Source: Hydractinia symbiolongicarpus
Taxonomy: Eukaryota; Cnidaria; Hydrozoa; Anthoathecata; Hydractiniidae
DNA length: 64,000 nucleotides
Reading direction: 5' to 3'
NCBI RefSeq assembly: GCF_029227915.1
Contig: NC_079886.1
Coordinates: forward strand, 28,374,501 to 28,438,500
The position numbers and the translations under genes were made by a program. The notes beneath the pieces were generated by a model that saw only the letters and a program-made list of their open reading frames with translations, did no database searches and was not told where the DNA came from. Below, piece by piece: positions 47,491-62,199 of this stretch. Every line of letters starts with the position of its first letter. Positions within the stretch are counted from its first letter, which is position 1.

Positions 47491-50400
47491 CCGGCAAGGG
47501 CTTGGCCCGTATAGTCGAATGTAAACAAAGAAAGCACCCAGGGAGTAAACTCATTTCCCGAACGATTTTTTAAGTTATTTTTTCGCCACTAAAACGCATG
47601 AGACTTGTAGTTTTCAAAAATGATTTCATTCTTGATGAGACGCTGAATAAAAGGAGTTTAATCTCCGGCAAACGAAAACCCGCGATTTCCCGTATATCCC
47701 AGACTCGGCCCGTATAGTCAAAAGTATACAAAGAAAGTACCCAGGGAGTAAACTCATTTCCCGAACGATTCTTTAAATTATTTTTTCACCATTAAAACGC
47801 ATGAGACTTGTAGTTTTCAAAAACGATTTCATTCTTGATGAGACGCTGAATAAAAGGAGTTTAATCTCCGGTAAACGAAAACACGCGATTTCCCGTATAT
47901 CCCGGACTCGGCCCGTATAGTCCAATGTATACTAAGAAAGTACCCAGGGAGTAAACTCATTTTCCGAACTATTTTTTAAATTATTTTTTCACCACTAAAA
48001 CGCATGAGACTTGTAGTTTTCAAAAATGATTTCATTTGTGATGAGACGCTGAATAAAAGGAGTTTAATCGCCGTCAAACGAAAACCCGGGAGTTCCCGTA
48101 AATATCGGGCTTGACCCGCATAGTCAAATGTATAGAAAGAAAGTAAACTGGGAGTAAACTCATTTCCCGAACGATTTTTTAAATTATTTTTTTACCACTA
48201 AGACGCATGAGACTTGTAGTTTTCAAAAATGATTTCATTTTTGATGAGACGCTGAATAAAAGGAGTTTAATCGCCGGCAAACGAAAACCCGCGATTTCCC
48301 GTAAATCCCGGACTCGGCCCGTATAGTCAAAAGTATACAAAGAAAGTACCCAGGGATTAAACTCATTTCCTGAACGATTCTTTAAATTATTTTTTCACCA
48401 CTAAAACGCATGAGACTTGTAGTTTTCAAAACTGATTTCATTTTTGATGAGACGCTGAATAAAAGGAGTTTAATCGCCAGCAAACGAAAACCCGCGCTTT
48501 CCCGTATATCCCGGACTCGGCCCGTATAGTCGAATGTATAGAAAGAAAGTAAACTGGGAGTAAACTCATTTCCCGAACGATTTTTTAAATTAATTTTTTA
48601 CCACTAAAACGCATAAGACTTGTAGTTTTCAAAAACGATTTCATTCTTGATGAGACGCTGAATAAAAGGAGTTTAATCTCCGGCAAACGAAAACCCGCGA
48701 TTTCCCGTAAATCCCAGACTCGGCCCGTATAGTCAAAAGTATACAAAGAAAGTACCCAGGGAGTAAACTCATTTCCCGAACGATTCTTTAAATTATTTTT
48801 TCACCATTAAAACGCATGAGACTTGTAGTTTTCAAAAACGATTTCATTCTTGATGAGACGCTGAATAAAAGGAGTTTAATCTCCGGTAAACGAAAACCCG
48901 CGATTTCCCGTATATCCCGGACTCGGCCCGTATAGTCCAATGTATACAAAGAAAGTACCCAGGGAGTAAACTCATTTTCCGAACTATTTTTTAAATTATT
49001 TTTTCACCACTAAAACGCATGAGACTTGTAGTTTTCAAAAATAATTTCATTTTTGATGAGACGCTGTATAAAAGAAGTTTAATCGCCGGCAAGGGCTTGG
49101 CCCGTATAGTCGAATGTAAACAAAGAAAGCACCCAGGGAGTAAACTCATTTCCCGAACGATTTTTTAAGTTATTTTTTCGCCACTAAAACGCATGAGACT
49201 TGTAGTTTTCAAAAATGATTTCATTCTTGATGAGACGCTGAATAAAAGGAGTTTAATCTCCGGCAAACGAAAACCCGCGATTTCCCGTAAATCCCAGACT
49301 CGGCCCGTATAGTCAAAAGTATACAAAGAAAGTACCCAGGGAGTAAACTCATTTCCCGAACGATTCTTTAAATTATTTTTTCACCATTAAAACGCATGAG
49401 ACTTGTAGTTTTCAAAAACGATTTCATTCTTGATGAGACGCTGAATAAAAGGAGTTTAATCTCCGGTAAACGAAAACCCGCGATTTCCCGTATATCCCGG
49501 ACTCGGCCCGTATAGTCCAATGTATACAAAGAAAGTACCCAGGGAGTAAACTCATTTTCCGAACTATTTTTTAAATTATTTTTTCACCACTAAAACGCAT
49601 GAGACTTGTAGTTTTCAAAAATGATTTCATTTGTGATGAGACGCTGAATAAAAGGAGTTTAATCGCCGTCAAACGAAAACCCGGGAGTTCCCGTAAATAT
49701 CGGGTTTGACCCGCATAGTCAAATGTATAGAAAGAAAGTAAACTGGGAGTAAACTCATTTCCCGAACGATTTTTTAAATTATTTTTTTACCACTAAGACG
49801 CATGAGACTTGTAGTTTTCAAAAATGATTTCATTTTTGATGAGACGCTGAATAAAAGGAGTTTAATCGCCGGCAAACGAAAACCCGCGATTTCCCGTAAA
49901 TCCCGGACTCGGCCCGTATAGTCAAAAGTATACAAAGAAAGTACCCAGGGATTAAACTCATTTCCCGAACGATTCTTTAAATTATTTTTTCACCACTAAA
50001 ACGCATGAGACTTGTAGTTTTCAAAACTGATTTCATTTTTGATGAGACGCTGAATAAAAGGAGTTTAATCGCCAGCAAACGAAAACCCGCGCTTTCCCGT
50101 ATATCCCGGACTCGGCCCGTATAGTCGAATGTATAGAAAGAAAGTAAACTGGGAGTAAACTCATTTCCCGAACGATTTTTTAAATTAATTTTTTACCACT
50201 AAAACGCATAAGACTTGTAGTTTTCAAAAACGATTTCATTCTTGATGAGACGCTGAATAAAAGGAGTTTAATCTCCGGCAAACGAAAACCCGCGATTTCC
50301 CGTAAATCCCAGACACGGCCCGTATAGTCAAAAGTATACAAAGAAAGTACCCAGGGAGTAAACTCATTTCCCGAACGATTCTTTAAATTATTTTTTCACC

Positions 50401-51110
50401 ATTAAAACGCATGAGACTTGTAGTTTTCAAAAACGATTTCATTCTTGATGAGACGCTGAATAAAAGGAGTTTAATCTCCGGTAAACGAAAACCCGCGATT
50501 TCCCGTATATCCCGGACTCGGCCCGTATAGTCCAATGTATACAAAGAAAGTACCCAGGGAGTAAACTCATTTTCCGAACTATTTTTTAAATTATTTTTTC
50601 ACCACTAAAACGCATGAGACTTGTAGTTTTCAAAAATGATTTCATTTGTGATGAGACGCTGAATAAAAGGAGTTTAATCGCCGTCAAACGAAAACCCGGG
50701 AGTTCCCGTAAATATCGGGCTTGACCCGCATAGTCAAATGTATAGAAAGAAAGTAAACTGGGAGTAAACTCATTTCCCGAACGATTTTTTAAATTATTTT
50801 TTTACCACTAAGACGCATGAGACTTGTAGTTTTCAAAAATGATTTCATTTTTGATGAGACGCTGAATAAAAGGAGTTTAATCGCCGGCAAACGAAAACCC
50901 GCGATTTCCCGTAAATGCCGGACTCGGCCCGTATAGTCAAAAGTATACAAAGAAAGTACCCAGGGATTAAACTCATTTCCCGAACGATTCTTTAAATTAT
51001 TTTTTCACCACTAAAACGCATGAGACTTGTAGTTTTCAAAACTGATTTCATTTTTGATGAGACGCTGAATAAAAGGAGTTTAATCGCCAGCAAACGAAAA
51101 CCCGGGAGTT
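47491..51110 (-). repeat. Higher-order repeat, 1015-bp pentamer with 580-bp spacer unit
   Basis: The rare TAGTCCAATGTATAC occurs at 47921, 48936, 49516 and 50531, with offsets of 1015, 580 and 1015 bp. 1015 is five monomers. 580 is three monomers minus the 29-bp deletion, and the deleted monomer is present in that interval at 49086. The AAATATCGGG variant follows the same spacing. A further copy of the latter part of the unit starts near 51100. Confidence 0.8.
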
Positions 51111-54100
51111 CCCGTAAATATCGGGCTTGACCCGCATAGTCAAATGTATAGAAAGAAAGTAAACTGGGAGTAAACTCATTTCCCGAACGATTTTTTAAAT
51201 TATTTTTTTACCACTAAGACGCATGAGACTTGTAGTTTTCAAAAATGATTTCATTTTTGATGAGACGCTGAATAAAAGGAGTTTAATCGCCGGCAAACGA
51301 AAACCCGCGATTTCCCGTAAATCCCGGACTCGGCCCGTATAGTCAAAAGTATACAAAGAAAGTACCCAGGGATTAAACTCATTTCCCGAACGATTCTTTA
51401 AATTATTTTTTCACCACTAAAACGCATGAGACTTGTAGTTTTCAAAACTGATTTCATTTTTGATGAGACGCTGAATAAAAGGAGTTTAATCGCCAGCAAA
51501 CGAAAACCCGCGCTTTCCCGTATATCCCGGACTCGGCCCGTATAGTCGAATGTATAGAAAGAAAGTAAACTGGGAGTAAACTCATTTCCCGAACGATTTT
51601 TTAAATTAATTTTTTACCACTAAAACGCATAAGACTTGTAGTTTTCAAAAACGATTTCATTCTTGATGAGACGCTGAATAAAAGGAGTTTAATCTCCGGC
51701 AAACGAAAACCCGCGATTTCCCCTAAATCCCGGAACCGGCCCGTATAGTCAAAAGTAAGCAAAGAAAGTACGCAGGGAGTAAACTCATTTCCCGAACGAT
51801 TCTTTAAATTATATTTTCACCACTAAAACGCATGACACTTGTAGTTTTCAAAAATGATTTCATTTTTGATGAGACGCTGAATAAAAGAAGTTTAATCGCC
51901 GGCAAACGAAAACCCGCGATTTCCCGTAAATCCCGGGCTTGGCCCGTATAGTCGAATGTATACAAAGAAAGTACCCAGGGAGTAAACTCATTTCCCGAAC
52001 GATTTTTTAAATTATTTTCTTACCACTAAGACGCATGAGACTTGTAGTTTTTAAAAATGATTTCATTTTTGATGAGACGCTGAATAAAAGGAGTTTATTC
52101 GCCGGCAAACGAAAACCCGCGATTTCCCGGAAATCCCAGACTCGGCCCGTATAGTCAAAATTATACAAAGAAAGTACCCAGGGAGTAAACTCATTTCCCG
52201 AACGATTCTTTAATCTATTTTTTCACCATTAAAACGCATGAGACTTGTAGTTTTCAAAACTGATTTCATTTTTGATGAGACGCTGAATAAAAGGAGTTTA
52301 ATCGCCGGCAAACGAAAACCCGCGCTTTTCCGTATATCCCGGACTCGGCCCGTATAGTCGAATGTATACAAAGAAAGTACCCAGGGAGTAAACTCATTTT
52401 CCGAACGATTTTTTAAATTATTTTTTTACCAATAAGACGCATGAGACTTGTCGTTTTTAAAAATGATTTCATTTTTGATGAGACGCTGAATAAAAGGAGT
52501 TTAATTGCCGGCAAACGAGAACCCACGATTTCCCGTAAATCCCGGACTCGGCCCGTATAGTCAAAAGTATACAAAGAAAGTACCCAGGGAGCAAACTCAT
52601 TTCCCGAACGATTCTTTAAATTATTTTTTCACCACTAAAACGCATGAGACTTGTAGTTTTCAAAACTGATTTCATTTTTAATGAGACGCTGAATAAAAGG
52701 AGTTTAATCGCCGGCAAACGAAAACCCGCGCTTTCCCGTATATCCCGGACTCGGCCCGTATAGTCGAATGTATACAAAGAAAGTACCCAGGGAGTAAACT
52801 CATTTTCCGAACGATTTTTTAAATTATTTTTTCACCACTAAAACGCATGAGACTTGTAGTTTTCAAAAATGATTTCATTTTTGATGAGACGCTGAATAAA
52901 AGGAGTTAAATCGCCGGCAAACGAAAACCCGGGAGTTCCCGTAAATCCCGGGCTTGACCCGTATAGTCGAATGAATAGAAAGAAAGTAAACTGGGAGTAA
53001 ACTCATTTCCCAAACGATTTTTTAAATTATTTTTTCACCACTAAAACGCATAAGACTTGTAGTTTTCAAAAATGATTTCATTTTTGATGAGACGCTGAAT
53101 AAAAGGAGTTTAATCTCCGGCAAACGAAAACCCGCGATTTCCCCTAAATCCCGGAACGGCCCGTATAGTCAAAATTATACAAAGAAAGTACGCAGGGAGT
53201 AAACTCATTTCCCGAACGATTCTTTAAATTATATTTTCACCACTAAAACGCATGACACTTGTAGTTTTCAAAAATGATTTCATTTTTGATGAGACGCTGA
53301 ATATAAGAAGTTTAATCGCCGGCAAACGAAAACCCGCGATTTCCCGTAAATCCCGGGCTTGGCCCGTATAGTCGAATGTATACAAAGAAAGTACCCAGGG
53401 AGTAAACTCATTTCCCGAACGATTTTTTAAATTATTTTTTCACCACTAAAACGCATGAGACTTGTAGTTTTCAAAAATGATTTCATTTTTGATGAGACGC
53501 TGAATAAAAGGAGTTTAATCTCCGGCAAACGAAAACCCGCGATTTCCCGTAAATCCCAGGCTCGGCCCGTATAGTCAAATGTATACAAAGAAAGTACGCA
53601 GGGAGTAAACTCATTTCCCGAACGATTCTTTAAATTATTTTTCACCACTAAAACGCATAAGACATGTAGTTTTTAAAAATAATTTCATTTTTGATGAGAC
53701 GCTGTATAAAAGAAGTTTAATCGCCGGCAAGGGCTTGGCCCGTATAGTCGAATGTAAACAAAGAAAGCACCCAGGGAGTAAACTCATTTCCCGAACGATT
53801 TTTTAAATTATTTTTTTACCACTAAGACGCATGAGACTTGTAGTTTTTAAAAATGATTTCATTTTTGATGAGACGCTGAATAAAAGGAGTTTAATCGCCG
53901 GCAAACGAAAACCCGCGATTTTCCGTAAATCCCAGACTCGGCCCGTATAGTCAAAAGTATATAAAGAAAGTACCCAGGGAGTAAACTCATTTCCCGAACG
54001 ATTCTTTAAATTATTTTTTCACCATTAAAACGCATGAGACTTGTAGTTTACAAAACTGATTTCATTTTTGATGAGACGCTGAATAAAAGGAGTTTAATCG

Positions 54101-54560
54101 CCGGCAAACGAAAACCCGCGCTTTCCCGTATATCCCGGACTCGGCCCGTATAGTCGAATGTATACAAAGAAAGTACCCAGGGAGTAAACTCATTTTCCGC
54201 ACGATTTTTTAAATTATTTTTTTACCACTAAGACGCATGAGACTTGTCGTTTTTAAAAATGATTTCATTTTTGATGAGACGCTGAATAAAAGGAGTTTAA
54301 TCGCCGGCAAACGAAAACCCGGGAGTTCCCGTAAATCCCGGGCTTGACCCGTATAGTCGAATGAATAGAAAGAAAGTAAACTGGGAGTAAACTCATTTCC
54401 CAAACGATTTTTTAAATTATTTTTTCACCACTAAAACGCATAAGACATGTAGTTTTTAAAAATAATTTCATTTTTGATGAGACGCTGTATAAAAGAAGTT
54501 TAATCGCCGGCAAGGGCTTGGCCCGTATAGTCGAATGTAAACAAAGAAAGCACCCAGGGA

Positions 54561-55688
54561 GTAAACTCATTTCCCGAACGATTTTTTAAATTATTTTTTC
54601 GCCACTAAAACGCATAAGACTTGTAGTTTTTAAAAACGATTTCATTCTTGATGAGACGCTGAATAAAAGGAGTTTAATCTCCGGCAAACGAAAACCCGCG
54701 ATTTCCCGTAAATCCCAGACTCGGCCCGTATAGTCAAATGTATACAAAGAAAGTACGCAGGGAGTAAACTCATTTCCCGAACGATTCTTTAAATTATTTT
54801 TCACCACTAAAACGCATAAGACATGTAGTTTTTAAAAATAATTTCATTTTTGATGAGACGCTGTATAAAAGAAGTTTAATCGCCGGCAAGGGCTTGGCCC
54901 GTATAGTCGAATGTAAACAAAGAAAGCACCCAGGGAGTAAACTCATTTCCCGAACGATTTTTTAAATTATTTTTTTACCACTAAGACGCATGAGACTTGT
55001 CGTTTTCAAAAATGATTTCATTTTTGATGAGACGCTGAATAAAAGGAGTTTAATTGCCGGCAAACGAAAACCCACGATTTCCCGTAAATCCCAGACTCGG
55101 CCCGTATAGTCAAATGTATACAAAGAAAGAACGCAGGGAGTAAACTCATTTCCCGAACGATTCTTTAAATTATTTTTCACCACTAAAACGCATAAGACAT
55201 GTAGTTTTTAAAAATAATTTCATTTTTGATGAGACGCTGTATAAAAGAAGTTTAATCGCCGGCAAGGGCTTGGCCCGTATAGTCGAATGTAAACAAAGAA
55301 AGCACCCAGGGAGTAAACTCATTTCCCGAACGATTTTTTAAATTATTTTTTTACCACTAAGACGCATGAGACTTGTAGTTTTTAAAAATGATTTCATTTT
55401 TGATGAGACGCTGAATAAAAGGAGTTTAATTGCCGGCAAACGAAAACCCACGATTTCCCGTAAATCCCAGACTCGGCCCGTATAGTCAAATGTATACAAA
55501 GAAAGTACGCAGGGAGTAAACTCATTTCCCGAACGATTCTTTAAATTATTTTTCACCACTAAAACGCATAAGACATGTAGTTTTTAAAAATAATTTCATT
55601 TTTGATGAGACGCTGTATAAAAGAAGTTTAATCGCCGGCAAGGGCTTGGCCCGTATAGTCGAATGTAAACAAAGAAAGCACCCAGGGA
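54561..55688 (-). repeat. Higher-order repeat, 376-bp dimer, three copies
   Basis: Copies at 54561-54936, 54937-55312 and 55313-55688. Each is one normal monomer (203 bp) plus one 173-bp monomer carrying the 29-bp deletion. The deletion scar GGCAAGGGCTTGG recurs at 54507, 54883, 55259 and 55635, exactly 376 bp apart. A similar dimer spacing (376-377 bp) is seen again at 57404, 57780 and 58157. Confidence 0.88.
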
Positions 55689-56300
55689 GTAAACTCATTT
55701 CCCGAACGATTTTTTAAATTATTTTTTTACCACTAAGACGCATGAGACTTGTAGTTTTTAAAAATGATTTCATTTTTGATGAGACGCTGAATAAAAGGAG
55801 TTTAATCGCCGGCAAACGAAAACCCGCGATTTTCCGTAAATCCCAGACTCGGCCCGTATAGTCAAAAGTATACAAAGAAAGTACCCAGGGAGTAAACTCA
55901 TTTCCCGAACGATTCTTTAAATTATTTTTTCACCATTAAAACGCATGAGACTTGTAGTTTACAAAACTGATTTCATTTTTGATGAGACGCTGAATAAAAG
56001 GAGTTTAATCGCCGGCAAACGAAAACCCGCGCTTTCCCGTATATCCCGGACTCGGCCCGTATAGTCGAATGTATACAAAGAAAGTACCCAGGGAGTAAAC
56101 TCATTTTCCGAACGATTTTTTAAATTATTTTTTTACCACTAAGACGCATGAGACTTGTCGTTTTCAAAAATGATTTCATTTTTGATGAGACGCTGAATAA
56201 AAGGAGTTTAATTGCCGGCAAACGAAAACCCACGATTTCCCGTAAATCCCGGACTCAGCCCGTATAGTCAAAAGTACACAAAGAAAGTACTCAGGGAGCA

Positions 56301-57460
56301 AACTCATTTCCCGAACGATTCTTTAAATTATTTTTTCACCACTAAAACGCATGAGACTTGTAGTTTTCAAAACTGATTTCATTTTTAATGAGACGCTGAA
56401 TAAAAGGAGTTTAATCGCCGGCAAACGAAAACCCGCGCTTTCCCGTATATCCCGGACTTGGCCCGTACAGTCGAATGTATACAAAGAAAGTACCCAGGGA
56501 GTAGACTCAATTTCCGAACGATTTTTTAAATTATTTTTTCACCACTAAAACGCATGAGACTTGTAGTTTTCAAAAATGATTTCATTTTTGATGAGACGCT
56601 GAATAAAAGGAGTTTAATCGCCGGCAAACGAAAACCCGGGAGTTCCCGTAAATCCCGGGCTTGACCCGTATAGTCGAATGAATAGAAAGAAAGTAAACTG
56701 GGAGTAAACTCATTTCCCAAACGATTTTTTAAATTATTTTTTCACCACTAAAACGCATAAGACATGTAGTTTTTAAAAATAATTTCATTTTTGATGAGAC
56801 GCTGTATAAAAGAAGTTTAATCGCCGGCAAGGGCTTGGCCCGTATAGTCGAATGTAAACAAAGAAAGCACCCAGGGAGTAAACTCATTTCCCGAACGATT
56901 CTTTAAATTATTTTTTCACCACTAAAACGCATGAGACTTGTAGTTTTCAAAACTGATTTCATTTTTAATGAGACGCTGAATAAAAGGAGTTTAATCGCCG
57001 GCAAACGAAAACCCGCGCTTTCCCGTATATCCCGGACTTGGCCCGTACAGTCGAATGTATACAAAGAAAGTACCCAGGGAGTAGACTCAATTTCCGAACG
57101 ATTTTTTAAATTATTTTTTCACCACTAAAACGCATGAGACTTGTAGTTTTCAAAAATGATTTCATTTTTGATGAGACGCTGAATAAAAGGAGTTTAATCG
57201 CCGGCAAACGAAAACCCGGGAGTTCCCGTAAATCCCGGGCTTGACCCGTATAGTCGAATGAATAGAAAGAAAGTAAACTGGGAGTAAACTCATTTCCCAA
57301 ACGATTTTTTAAATTATTTTTTCACCACTAAAACGCATAAGACATGTAGTTTTTAAAAATAATTTCATTTTTGATGAGACGCTGTATAAAAGAAGTTTAA
57401 TCGCCGGCAAGGGCTTGGCCCGTATAGTCGAATGTAAACAAAGAAAGCACCCAGGGAGTA
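56301..57460 (-). repeat. Higher-order repeat, 580-bp trimer, two copies
   Basis: 56301-56880 and 56881-57460 share ATTTTTAATGAGACG, GACTTGGCCCGTACAG, GAGTAGACTCAATTTCC and a deleted monomer at their ends (scars at 56824 and 57404). I see no differences between the two copies in these markers, so the amplification is recent. Confidence 0.87.
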
Positions 57461-58394
57461 AACTCATTTCCCGAACGATTTTTTAAATTATTTTTTCGCC
57501 ACTAAAACGCATAAGACTTGTAGTTTTTAAAAACAATTTCATTCTTGATGAGACGCTGAATAAAAGGAGTTTAATCTCCGGCAAACGAAAACCCGCGATT
57601 TCCCGTAAATCCCAGACTCGGCCCGTATGGTCAAATGTATACAAAGAAAGTACGCAGGGAGTAAACTCATTTCCCGAACGATTCTTTAAATTATTTTTCA
57701 CCACTAAAACGCATAAGACATGTAGTTTTTAAAAATGATTTCATTTTTGATGAGACGCTGTATAAAAGAAGTTTAATCGCCGGCAAGGGCTTGGCCCGTA
57801 TAGTCGAATGTAAACAAAGAAAGCACCCAGGGAGTAAACTCATTTCCCGAACGATTTTTTAAATTATTTTTTTACCACTAAGACGCATGAGACTTGTAGT
57901 TTTCAAAAATGATTTCATTTTTGATGAGACGCTGAATAAAAGGAGTTTAATCGCCGGCAAACGAAAACCCGGGAGTTCCCGTAAATCCCGGGCTTGACCC
58001 GTATAGTCGAATGAATAGAAAGAAAGTAAACTGGGAGTAAACTCATTTCCCAAACGATTTTTTAAATTATTTTTTCACCACTAAAACGCATAAGACATGT
58101 AGTTTTTAAAAATAATTTCATTTTTGATGAGACGCTGTATAAAAGAAGTTTAATCGCCGGCAAGGGCTTGGCCCGTATAGTCGAATGTAAACAAAGAAAG
58201 CACCCAGGGAGTAAACTCATTTCCCGAACGATTTTTTAAATTATTTTTTCGCCACTAAAACGCATAAGACTTGTAGTTTTCAAAAATGATTTCATTTTTG
58301 ATGAGACGCTGAATAAAAGGAGTTTAATTGCCGGCAAACGAAAACCCACGATTTCCCGTAAATCCCTGACTCGGCCCGTATAGTCAAAAGTACA

Positions 58395-60768
58395 CAAAGA
58401 AAGTACCCAGGGAGCAAACTCATTTCCCGAACGATTCTTTAAATTATTTTTTCACCACTAAAACGCATGAGACTTGTAGTTTTCAAAACTGATTTCATTT
58501 TTAATGAGACGCCGAATAAAAGGAGTTTAATCGCCGGCAAACGAAAACCCGCGCTTTCCCGTATATCCCGGACTCGGCCCGTATAGTCGACTGTATACAA
58601 AGAAAGTACCTAGGGAGTAAACTCAATTTCCGAACGATTTTTTAAATTATTTTTTCACCACTAAAACGCATGAGACTTGTAGTTTTCAAAAATGATTTCA
58701 TTTTTGATGAGACGCTGAATAAAAGGAGTTTAATCGCCGGCAAACGAAACCCGGGAGTTCCCGTAAATCCCGGGCTTGACCCGTATAGTCGAATGAATAG
58801 AAAGAAAGTAAACTGGGAGTAAACTCATTTCCCAAACGATTTTTTAAATTATTTTTTCACCACTAAAACGCATAAGACATGTAGTTTTTAAAAATAATTT
58901 CATTTTTGATGAGAGGCTGTATAAAAGAAGTTTAATCGCCGGCAAGGGCTTGGCCCGTATAGTCGAATGTAAACAAAGAAAGCACCCAGGGAGTAAACTC
59001 ATTTCCCGAACGATTTTTTAAATTATTTTTTCGCCACTAAAACGCATGAGACTTGTAGTTTTCAAAAATGATTTCATTTTTGATGAGACGCTGAATAAAA
59101 GGAGTTTAATCTCCGGCAAACCAAAACCCGCGATTTCCCCTAAATCCCGGAACCGGCCCGTATAGTCAAAAGTAAGCAAAGAAAGTACGCAGGGAGTAAA
59201 CTCATTTCCCGAACGATTCTTTAAATTATATTTTCACCACTAAAACGCATGACACTTGTAGTTTTCAAAAATGATTTCATTTTTGATGAGACGCTGAATA
59301 AAAGAAGTTTAATCGCCGGCAAACGAAAACCCGCGATTTCCCGTAAATCCCGGGCTTGGCCCGTATAGTCTAATGTATACAAAGAAAGTACCCAGGGAGT
59401 AAACTCATTTCCCGAACGATTTTTTAAATTATTTTTTTACCACTAAGACGCATGAGACTTGTAGTTTTTAAAAATGATTTAATTTTTGATGAGACGCTGA
59501 ATAAATTAGTTTAATCGCCGGCAAACGAAAACCCGCGATTTCCCGTAAATCCCAGACTCGGCCCGTATAGTCAAAAGTATACAAAGAAAGTACCCAGGGA
59601 GCAAACTCATTTCCCGAACGATTCTTTAAATTATTTTTTCACCACTAAAACGCATGAGACTTGTAGTTTTCAAAACTGATTTCATTTTTAATGAGACGCC
59701 GAATAAAAGGAGTTTAATCGCCGGCAAACGAAAACCCGCGCTTTCCCGTATATCCCGGACTCGGCCCGTATAGTCGACTGTATACAAAGAAAGTACCTAG
59801 GGAGTAAACTCAATTTCCGAACGATTTTTTAAATTATTTTTTCACCACTAAAACGCATGAGACTTGTAGTTTTCAAAAATGATTGAATTTTTGATGAGAC
59901 GCTGAATAAAAGGAGTTTAATCGCCGGCAAACGAAACCCGGGAGTTCCCGTAAATCCCGGGCTTGACCCGTATAGTCGAATGAATAGAAAGAAAGTAAAC
60001 TGGGAGTAAACTCATTTCCCAAACGATTTTTTAAATTATTTTTTCACCACTAAAACGCATAAGACATGTAGTTTTTAAAAATAATTTCATTTTTGATGAG
60101 AGGCTGTATAAAAGAAGTTTAATCGCCGGCAAGGGCTTGGCCCGTATAGTCGAATGTAAACAAAGAAAGCACCCAGGGAGTAAACTCATTTCCCGAACGA
60201 TTTTTTAAATTATTTTTTCGCCACTAAAACGCATGAGACTTGTAGTTTTCAAAAATGATTTCATTTTTGATGAGACGCTGAATAAAAGGAGTTTAATCTC
60301 CGGCAAACCAAAACCCGCGATTTCCCCTAAATCCCGGAACCGGCCCGTATAGTCAAAAGTAAGCAAAGAAAGTACGCAGGGAGTAAACTCATTTCCCGAA
60401 CGATTCTTTAAATTATATTTTCACCACTAAAACGCATGACACTTGTAGTTTTCAAAAATGATTTCATTTTTGATGAGACGCTGAATAAAAGAAGTTTAAT
60501 CGCCGGCAAACGAAAACCCGCGATTTCCCGTAAATCCCGGGCTTGGCCCGTATAGTCTAATGTATACAAAGAAAGTACCCAGGGAGTAAACTCATTTCCC
60601 GAACGATTTTTTAAATTATTTTTTTACCACTAAGACGCATGAGACTTGTAGTTTTTAAAAATGATTTAATTTTTGATGAGACGCTGAATAAATTAGTTTA
60701 ATCGCCGGCAAACGAAAACCCGCGATTTCCCGTAAATCCCAGACTCGGCCCGTATAGTCAAAAGTATA
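58395..60768 (-). repeat. Higher-order repeat, 1187-bp hexamer, two copies
   Basis: Copies about 58395-59581 and 59582-60768. Shared markers: GACGCCGAATAAAAGG (58508, 59695), ATAAATTAGTTTAATCG (59501, 60688), GAGAGGCTGTATAAAAG and AGTCTAATGTATAC. The unit is six monomers, one of them carrying the 29-bp deletion (scars at 58939 and 60126). Confidence 0.86.
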
Positions 60769-62199
60769 CAAAGAAAGTACCCAGGGAGTAAACTCATTTC
60801 CCGAACGATTCTTTAAATTATTTTTTTACCATTAAAACGCATGAGACTTGTCGTTTTCAAAAATGATTTCATTTTTGCTGAGACGCTGAATAAAAGGAGT
60901 TTAATTGCCGGCAAACGAAAACCCACGATTTCCTGTAAATCCCGGACTCGGCCCGTATAGTCAAAAGTATACAAAGAAAGTACCCAGGGAGCAAACTCAT
61001 TTCCCGAACGATTCTTTAAATCATTTTTCCACCACTAAAACGCATAAGACTTGTAGTTTTGAAAACTGATTTCATTTTTGATGAGACGATGAATAAAAGG
61101 AGTTTAATCTCCGGCAAACGAAAACCCGCGATTTCCCGTAAATCCCGGAACCGGCCGGTATAGTCGAATGTATACAAAGAAAGTACGCAGGGAATAAACT
61201 CATTTCCCGAACGATTCTTTAAATTATATTTTCACCATTAAAACGCATGAGACTTGTACTTTTCAAAAATGATTTCATTTTTGATGAGACGCTGAATAAA
61301 AGGAGTTTAATTGCCGGCAAACGAAAACCCACGATTTCCCGTAAATCCCGGACTCGGCCCGTATAGTCAAAAGTATACAAAGAAAGTACCCAGGGAGCAA
61401 ACTCATTTCCCGAACGATTCTTTAAATCATTTTTCCACCACTAAAACGCATAAGACTTGTAGTTTTGAAAACTGATTTCATTTTTGATGAGACGATGAAT
61501 AAAAGGAGTTTAATCTCCGGCAAACGAAAACCCGCGATTTCCCGTAAATCCCGGAACCAGCCGGTATAGTCGAATGTATACAAAGAAAGTACGCAGGGAA
61601 TAAACTCATTTCCCGAACGATTCTTTAAATTATATTTTCACCATTAAAACGCATGAGACTTGTAGTTTTCAAAACTGATTTCATTTTTGATGAGACGCTG
61701 AATAAAAGGAGTTTAATCGCCGGCAAACGAAAACCCGCGCTTTTCCGTATATCCCGGACTCGGCCCGTATAGTCGAATGTATACAAAGAAAGTACCCAGG
61801 GAGTAAACTCATTTTCCGAACGATTTTTTAAATTATTTTTTTACCACTAAGACACATGAGACTTGTCATTTTCAAAAATGATTTCATTTTTGATGAGACG
61901 CTGAATAAAAGGAGTTTAATTGCCGGCAAACGAAAACCCGGGAGTTCCCGTAAATCGCGGGCTTGACCCGTATAGTCGAATGTATAGAAAGAAAGTACCC
62001 AGGGAGTAAACTCATTTCCCGAACGATTTTTTAAATTATTTTTTTACCACTAAGACGCATGAGACTTGTAGTTTTCAAAAATGATTTCATTTTTGATGAG
62101 ACGCTGAATAAAAGGAGTTTAATCGCCGGCAAACGAAAACCCGCAATTTCCCGTAAATCCCGGACTCGGCCCGTATAGTCAAAAGTATACAAAGAAAGT

